The notes under the pieces: model-generated
The model's input: only the letters and a program-made list of their open reading frames with translations
What the model was told of the DNA's origin: nothing
Database searches by the model: none
Translations under genes and position numbers: made by a program
Assembly (NCBI GenBank): GCA_027064285.1
Contig: JAMOPX010000095.1
Coordinates: 1 to 15,685 of the forward strand
Direction of reading: 5' to 3'
DNA from: Desulfobacterales bacterium
GTDB taxonomy: Bacteria > Desulfobacterota > DSM-4660 > Desulfatiglandales > JALVZP01
Length of the DNA: 15,685 nucleotides
Shown: piece after piece, positions 12,339 through 15,685 of the stretch
Position numbering within the stretch: the stretch's first letter is position 1
Layout of the letters: the number at the start of each line of letters is the position of its first letter

Positions 12339-13794
12339 ACAAGTGCCAAAGGAGATTTCATCTTTTTTAATGCCTAAGCCTTCTGGAAAGATGTATTATA
12401 AATGCTTGGGATGTAATGAAAGATTTGGCATAGATGAGCTTCTTTACACATGTCCTAAGTGTGGAAGTGTTCTGTTACTTTATTCTGAAGGAAACGAGCT
12501 TCTTGAAAGCTTGGATGGAAGTAAATGGAAAAAGATATTTGATTACAGAAAATTGCTCAACTATCCGGCCATTAAAGGTATATTCCTCTTTTATGAATTT
12601 ATTGCGCCTGTAATTCCACTCAGTTCAATAATATGCTTAGGAGAAGGACAAACTCCGGTTGTGAGAGCAAACTCAAAACTCAGGGATATGGTAGGAATAG
12701 ACTTTTACTTTAAGTATGAAGGACTTAATCCGAGCGCTTCTTTTAAAGACAGAGGAATGGCATGTGCTTTAAGCTACATAAAATACCTTTCAGAAGAAAA
12801 AGGGCTAAAGGATATAATTGCCATATGTGCCTCTACTGGAGACACCTCTGCATCTGCTGCTCTTTATTCCTCATATCTTGGAGATAACATCAGATCTGTT
12901 GTGATACTTCCTGAAGGAAAGGTTACTGTTCAGCAGCTTTCTCAGCCACTTGGTCATGGCTCAATTGTAATAGAAGTTCCAGGGGTTTTTGATGACTGCA
13001 TGAAGGTGGTAGAATATCTTTCAGAAAGATACAATGTTGCGCTTCTTAATTCTAAGAATAGCTGGAGAATACTTGGGCAGGAATCATTTTCTTTTGAGGT
13101 GGCTCAAAGCTTTGATTACGACATGAAGTCCAAGGCAGTGGTTGTTCCGATTGGAAATGCAGGAAATATAACAGCAATTATGAGCGGTTTTTTAAAGTTT
13201 TACAAGGCAGGCATTATCAATGAACTTCCAAAGATAATAGGTGTTCAATCTGAACATGCTGATCCTGTGTTTAGATACTATGAACAGGAAGAAGGAGAAA
13301 GAAGATATGTTCCTGTAAAGGTGAGACCAAGTGTGGCACAGGCAGCAATGATAGGAGATCCTGTTTCTATGCCCAGGGTTATAGAGCTGGTAAAGGAGTA
13401 TGATTCCATAACTGACAAAAGAAGATTTTATGTGGTTCAGGTAAAAGAGCAGGAAATAATGGATTGCATGATCACTGCAAACAGAAACGGGAATATCGTA
13501 TGTACTCAAGGAGGAGAATCCCTTGCAGGGCTTATAAGGGCAAAAGAAAAGGGATATATTTCTAAATCAGAGGTGGCGATATTAAATTCTACAGCCCATA
13601 TGCTTAAGTTTATCTCTTTTCAACAGATGTATTTTGAGGATTCTTTTCCTCCTGAGTTTGAAGTGAAGCCAAAGGACGAGCTGAAAAATCAGCCTTTAAA
13701 GATTTCCCCTGAAAAAGGAAAAGATCAGTACTCTGAGTTCATAAAAGATGTGGCTGAAAAAATAGTAAAGATACTTAATTTAAAGGAGCGGTAA
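12328..13794 (+). CDS. thrC: Threonine synthase with N-terminal zinc ribbon
   Basis: PLP enzyme converting O-phospho-L-homoserine to threonine. From the ATG at 12328 the protein has 488 residues. Residues 26-45 (CLGCNERFGIDELLYTCPKC) hold two CxxC pairs that likely bind zinc, as in archaeal and Thermus-like threonine synthases. LGEGQTP (104-110) is the substrate loop. NPSASFKDRGM (134-144) places the PLP-binding Lys at 140; the usual form is PTGSFKDRG, so this is a mild variant. ASTGDTSASAALYSSYLG (168-185), LLNSKNSWRILGQ and the phosphate-binding GNAGN (276-280) follow. The tail after ~425 (SFQQMYFEDSFPPEFEVKPKDEL) adds a Lys-rich extension. It overlaps the preceding fusion gene by 11 bases and ends one base before the DUF3786 gene. 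A different pyridoxal-dependent lyase is unlikely given the full motif set. Confidence 0.92.
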   Translation: MKIEQVPKEISSFLMPKPSGKMYYKCLGCNERFGIDELLYTCPKCGSVLLLYSEGNELLESLDGSKWKKIFDYRKLLNYPAIKGIFLFYEFIAPVIPLSSIICLGEGQTPVVRANSKLRDMVGIDFYFKYEGLNPSASFKDRGMACALSYIKYLSEEKGLKDIIAICASTGDTSASAALYSSYLGDNIRSVVILPEGKVTVQQLSQPLGHGSIVIEVPGVFDDCMKVVEYLSERYNVALLNSKNSWRILGQESFSFEVAQSFDYDMKSKAVVVPIGNAGNITAIMSGFLKFYKAGIINELPKIIGVQSEHADPVFRYYEQEEGERRYVPVKVRPSVAQAAMIGDPVSMPRVIELVKEYDSITDKRRFYVVQVKEQEIMDCMITANRNGNIVCTQGGESLAGLIRAKEKGYISKSEVAILNSTAHMLKFISFQQMYFEDSFPPEFEVKPKDELKNQPLKISPEKGKDQYSEFIKDVAEKIVKILNLKER

Positions 13795-13795
13795 C

Positions 13796-14437
13796 ATGGC
13801 CAGAATAGACGATTACAAAAATGCTGCAGAGATTGCCAAAAAAGAGCTTATTCAAAAAAATCCAAAGCATATAGCTTCTATGTGTGGTGCCCATTTTGAT
13901 GGAAGTTCTGCTGATAACATCAGCTTAGAGCTTGTCTTTCTGAACAAAAGAGTGCATATTACCTGGCCTGAGCTAAGGATGTTTTACAAAGATGAGGAAA
14001 GAGAACTTCCCATCCAGGAGCAGGTGCTTTTGCTTCACTATATGAAAGGGTGTCTTAATGGAGCAGAAGTTACAGGTGAGTGGATATCTTATAAGGACCT
14101 TCCGGATGGAAGATTTTATATGGATGCCTTTACAAGAAGAGCAAAGATTCCTATGCTCAGGGCATTTGGAGAAAGGCCAGAACTTCTTGTAAAGATATCA
14201 AAAGAGCTTTTTAATGCAGACGAGTACGATAAGGGAGATTATTCGGTTTTGATAAAGGCGTTTCCTTATGTGCCTGTTGTCCTGATTATATGGCAAGGGG
14301 ATGAGGAGTTTCCTCCTGACGGAAGCATCCTTTTTGACAAAGGAATAGAAAAGATCTTGTCTGCAGAAGATATTGCATGGCTTTCTGGTATGATTGTCTA
14401 TCCATTAGCAGGAAAAACAAAGGAGTATAGGAAATGA
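13796..14437 (+). CDS. DUF3786 family protein of unknown function
   Basis: A 213-residue protein of the DUF3786 family, found mostly in anaerobic bacteria and lacking a proven function. Features seen are an N-terminal helix (DDYKNAAEIAKKELIQKNP), a SMCGAHFDG motif with Cys30, ITWPELRMFY and LPIQEQVLLLHYMKGC in the middle, a YKDLPDGRFYMDAFTRRAKIPML segment, and a C-terminal part with YVPVVLIIWQGDEEFPPDGSILFDKGI. No signal peptide or transmembrane helix is apparent. GGAG lies 8 bases before the ATG. The family is often found near corrinoid or acetyl-CoA pathway genes in anaerobes, but nothing of that kind is in this window. The stop shares ATGA with the purE start. Confidence 0.82.
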   Translation: MARIDDYKNAAEIAKKELIQKNPKHIASMCGAHFDGSSADNISLELVFLNKRVHITWPELRMFYKDEERELPIQEQVLLLHYMKGCLNGAEVTGEWISYKDLPDGRFYMDAFTRRAKIPMLRAFGERPELLVKISKELFNADEYDKGDYSVLIKAFPYVPVVLIIWQGDEEFPPDGSILFDKGIEKILSAEDIAWLSGMIVYPLAGKTKEYRK

Positions 14438-14925
14438 AAACCATTGTTGGTGTTGTAATTGGAAGCAAATCTGATCAGCAAATAGCCTTTGCCTGTACAG
14501 AGCTTTTGGATAAGCTTAATATTCCCTATGAGCTTAAGGTCATTTCTGCCCACAGGACCCCTGAGCTCGCACGAGAATATGCAGAAAATGCAGAGGCCAG
14601 AGGGATAGAGGTAATCATTGCCATGGCAGGATGGTCTGCTCATTTAGCTGGCTTTATCGCAAGCCATACCATTATTCCTGTAATAGGTGTTCCTGTAGAT
14701 TCTTCCCCCCTTTCTGGCTTGGATGCCCTTCTTTCTACAGTACAGATGCCACCAGGAATTCCTGTGGCAACAGTATCCATAGGAAAGGGCGGGGCAAAGA
14801 ATGCAGCAGTCCTTGCTGCTCAGATCCTTTCTATAAAATATCCTGAGATAGCAGAAAGGATTAAGGCATACAGAGAAGAGTTGAAAAAGGGATACAGCAT
14901 TGAAACCAGAAGTGCTCAGGATTGA
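14434..14925 (+). CDS. purE: N5-carboxyaminoimidazole ribonucleotide mutase (PurE, class I)
   Basis: Moves the carboxyl group of N5-CAIR to give CAIR in purine synthesis. At 163 residues it is of normal length. GSKSD (10-14) binds the ribonucleotide phosphate, and SAHRTPE (38-44) contains the active-site His40. AGWSAHLAG (65-73) corresponds to AGGAAHLPG of E. coli PurE, with Trp and Ser substitutions. GVPVDSSPLSGLDALLSTVQMPPGIPVATVSIG is the class I signature, in contrast to class II, which uses CO2 and lacks this segment. purK is not adjacent. The start overlaps the DUF3786 stop by 4 bases, and the end overlaps the next gene by 26 bases, so coupling is likely on both sides. Confidence 0.95.
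   Translation: MKTIVGVVIGSKSDQQIAFACTELLDKLNIPYELKVISAHRTPELAREYAENAEARGIEVIIAMAGWSAHLAGFIASHTIIPVIGVPVDSSPLSGLDALLSTVQMPPGIPVATVSIGKGGAKNAAVLAAQILSIKYPEIAERIKAYREELKKGYSIETRSAQD
14887..14892 (+). promoter_or_regulatory. Ribosome-binding site supporting the tsaC TTG start
   Basis: AAGGGA lies 7 bases before the TTG at 14900, inside the 3' end of purE. No in-frame ATG is available nearby; a GTG at 14912 is the alternative but is too far from this site. Confidence 0.55.
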
Positions 14926-15532
14926 GGAAAAGGCAATAAAAAGGGCAGCAGAGGTGATAAAAAAAGGAGGCATTGTGGTATATCCTACAGAGACATTTTA
15001 TGGTATAGGAGCAGATGCCACAAATAAACAGGCTGTGAAAAAGATATTTCAGATAAAAAAAAGAGATGAACACATGCCTATTCTTCTTATTATTGGAGAT
15101 GAAAAGATGCTTTTTTCTGTGGTAGAGGAGGTACCGGAGCCTGCTTTCAGGCTTATCAAGAAATTCTGGCCAGGTCCTCTTACAATAATATTTCGAGCAA
15201 AGGAGAGCATAATCCCAATTCTTCACTCCTATACCGGAAAGATAGGGGTGAGGCTTTCTGGAAATTATGTAGCAAGACAGATTTCTTTGCTCTCTGAAGT
15301 GCCAATAACCGGAACAAGTGCAAATATATCTGGTAAACCTCCGTGCAGGACACCTCAGGAGGTGATTGATCAGCTTCATGATGTTGACCTGATACTGGAT
15401 GCAGGTTGCCTTGATTCCAAGCTTGCCACTACAGTCGTGGATGTAACAGAAAGCCCTTTTAGGATCATAAGAAAAGGGGTTATATCAGAGAAAGAGATTT
15501 CAAGCTGCTTAGGAGAGGCTTTATATGCTTAA
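14900..15532 (+). CDS. tsaC: Threonylcarbamoyl-AMP synthase (Sua5/YrdC/TsaC)
   Basis: Makes threonylcarbamoyl-adenylate from threonine, bicarbonate and ATP, the first step of the universal tRNA t6A37 modification. At 210 residues it is a single YrdC domain without the C-terminal Sua5 extension. Key motifs are GGIVVYPTETFYGIGADA (23-40), KRDEHMPILL (54-63), FWPGPLTIIF (89-98), GVRLSGN (116-122) and TGTSANISG (137-145), together lining the nucleotide and threonine pocket. The start is TTG, supported by AAGGGA and by the normal distance to the PTETFYG motif. It overlaps purE by 26 bases and trpB by 8. thrC, three genes upstream in the same run, makes the threonine this enzyme uses. Confidence 0.93.
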   Translation: MKPEVLRIEEKAIKRAAEVIKKGGIVVYPTETFYGIGADATNKQAVKKIFQIKKRDEHMPILLIIGDEKMLFSVVEEVPEPAFRLIKKFWPGPLTIIFRAKESIIPILHSYTGKIGVRLSGNYVARQISLLSEVPITGTSANISGKPPCRTPQEVIDQLHDVDLILDAGCLDSKLATTVVDVTESPFRIIRKGVISEKEISSCLGEALYA

Positions 15533-15685
15533 GACAAAATATTATGGAAGATTTGGGGGTGCTTTTGTTCCTGAAGTCTTGGTAGCTACATTATCAGAGC
15601 TTTCAGATGCATTTGAGAATGCAAAAAAAGACCCTGATTTTTGGCAGGAATATGAGAAAATACTCTCTGAATATTCTTGCAGACC
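15525..15685 (+). CDS. trpB: Tryptophan synthase beta chain, N-terminal part (continues beyond window)
   Basis: The first 53 residues match TrpB, which condenses indole with serine to form tryptophan. KTKYYGRFGGAFVPEVLVATL (3-23) is the conserved N-terminus, and DAFENAKKDPDFWQEYEKILSEYSCRP continues the usual pattern up to the point where the substrate loop begins. The PLP-binding Lys lies beyond the window. AGGAG (15511-15515) precedes the ATG by 9 bases within tsaC, which overlaps by 8. No leader peptide or attenuator-like hairpin separates it from tsaC, so it is transcribed with the upstream genes. Whether trpA follows is not visible. Confidence 0.93.
   Translation, partial: MLKTKYYGRFGGAFVPEVLVATLSELSDAFENAKKDPDFWQEYEKILSEYSCR

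Noticed and set aside
15480..15530. Trp attenuator or leader peptide before trpB
   Set aside because: trpB overlaps tsaC by 8 bases, leaving no room for a leader, and no run of Trp codons is present.
1..15685. CRISPR array, tRNA or rRNA genes, prophage or toxin-antitoxin genes
   Set aside because: No regularly spaced repeats, tRNA-like cloverleaf segments or rRNA-like stretches were seen, and every long frame on the coding strand is assigned to a known family or the tnpB remnant.

Overview
The window is an AT-rich bacterial chromosome segment with tightly packed housekeeping genes and one scar of a decayed insertion sequence. Several family choices point to an anaerobic, possibly thermophilic Gram-negative-type lineage such as Nitrospirota (Thermodesulfovibrio-like) or a deltaproteobacterial relative: a DUF39 homocysteine-forming protein, DUF4416 and DUF3786 proteins, the yicC-remA-gmk order, a GyrB with the long insertion, and a class I PurE. 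This placement is inferred from gene content only and is not firm.

Layout. Bases 1-948 (+) carry the C-terminal part of a UvrD/PcrA-type helicase whose last residues form a textbook beta-clamp-binding motif. It converges on, and overlaps by 4 bases, a minus-strand pair (945-3413): the DUF39 homocysteine biosynthesis protein followed by a class II fructose-bisphosphate aldolase. Bases 3414-4139 are the only disordered stretch. They hold a truncated, minus-strand IS605-type tnpB remnant, two similarly oriented right-end-like motifs, an 11-base inverted repeat that brackets the remnant, a 14-base direct repeat upstream of the DUF39 gene, and a hairpin.

From 4140 to the end of the window (15685) everything is on the plus strand, with no gap longer than 21 bases: dnaN, gyrB, a DUF4416 gene, yicC, remA, gmk, proC, a receiver-phosphofructokinase fusion, thrC, a DUF3786 gene, purE, a Sua5/YrdC (tsaC) gene and the start of trpB. 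Many junctions overlap (4-base ATGA overlaps at proC/REC-PFK and DUF3786/purE, and 8-26 base overlaps elsewhere). This suggests co-transcription and translational coupling of replication, nucleotide synthesis, amino-acid synthesis (Pro, Thr, Trp), RNA turnover and tRNA modification genes.

The most unusual gene is 10830-12338. It fuses an N-terminal response-regulator receiver domain to a phosphofructokinase-family domain. The receiver has Asn where the phosphorylated Asp should be. The kinase domain has lost the usual Mg/nucleotide-site Asp (Gly-Gly-Asn-Gly-Thr in place of Gly-Gly-Asp-Gly-Ser) while keeping the catalytic Asp and probable fructose-6-phosphate contacts. It looks like either an atypical sugar-phosphate kinase or a metabolite sensor, and is the best candidate here for an undescribed function.
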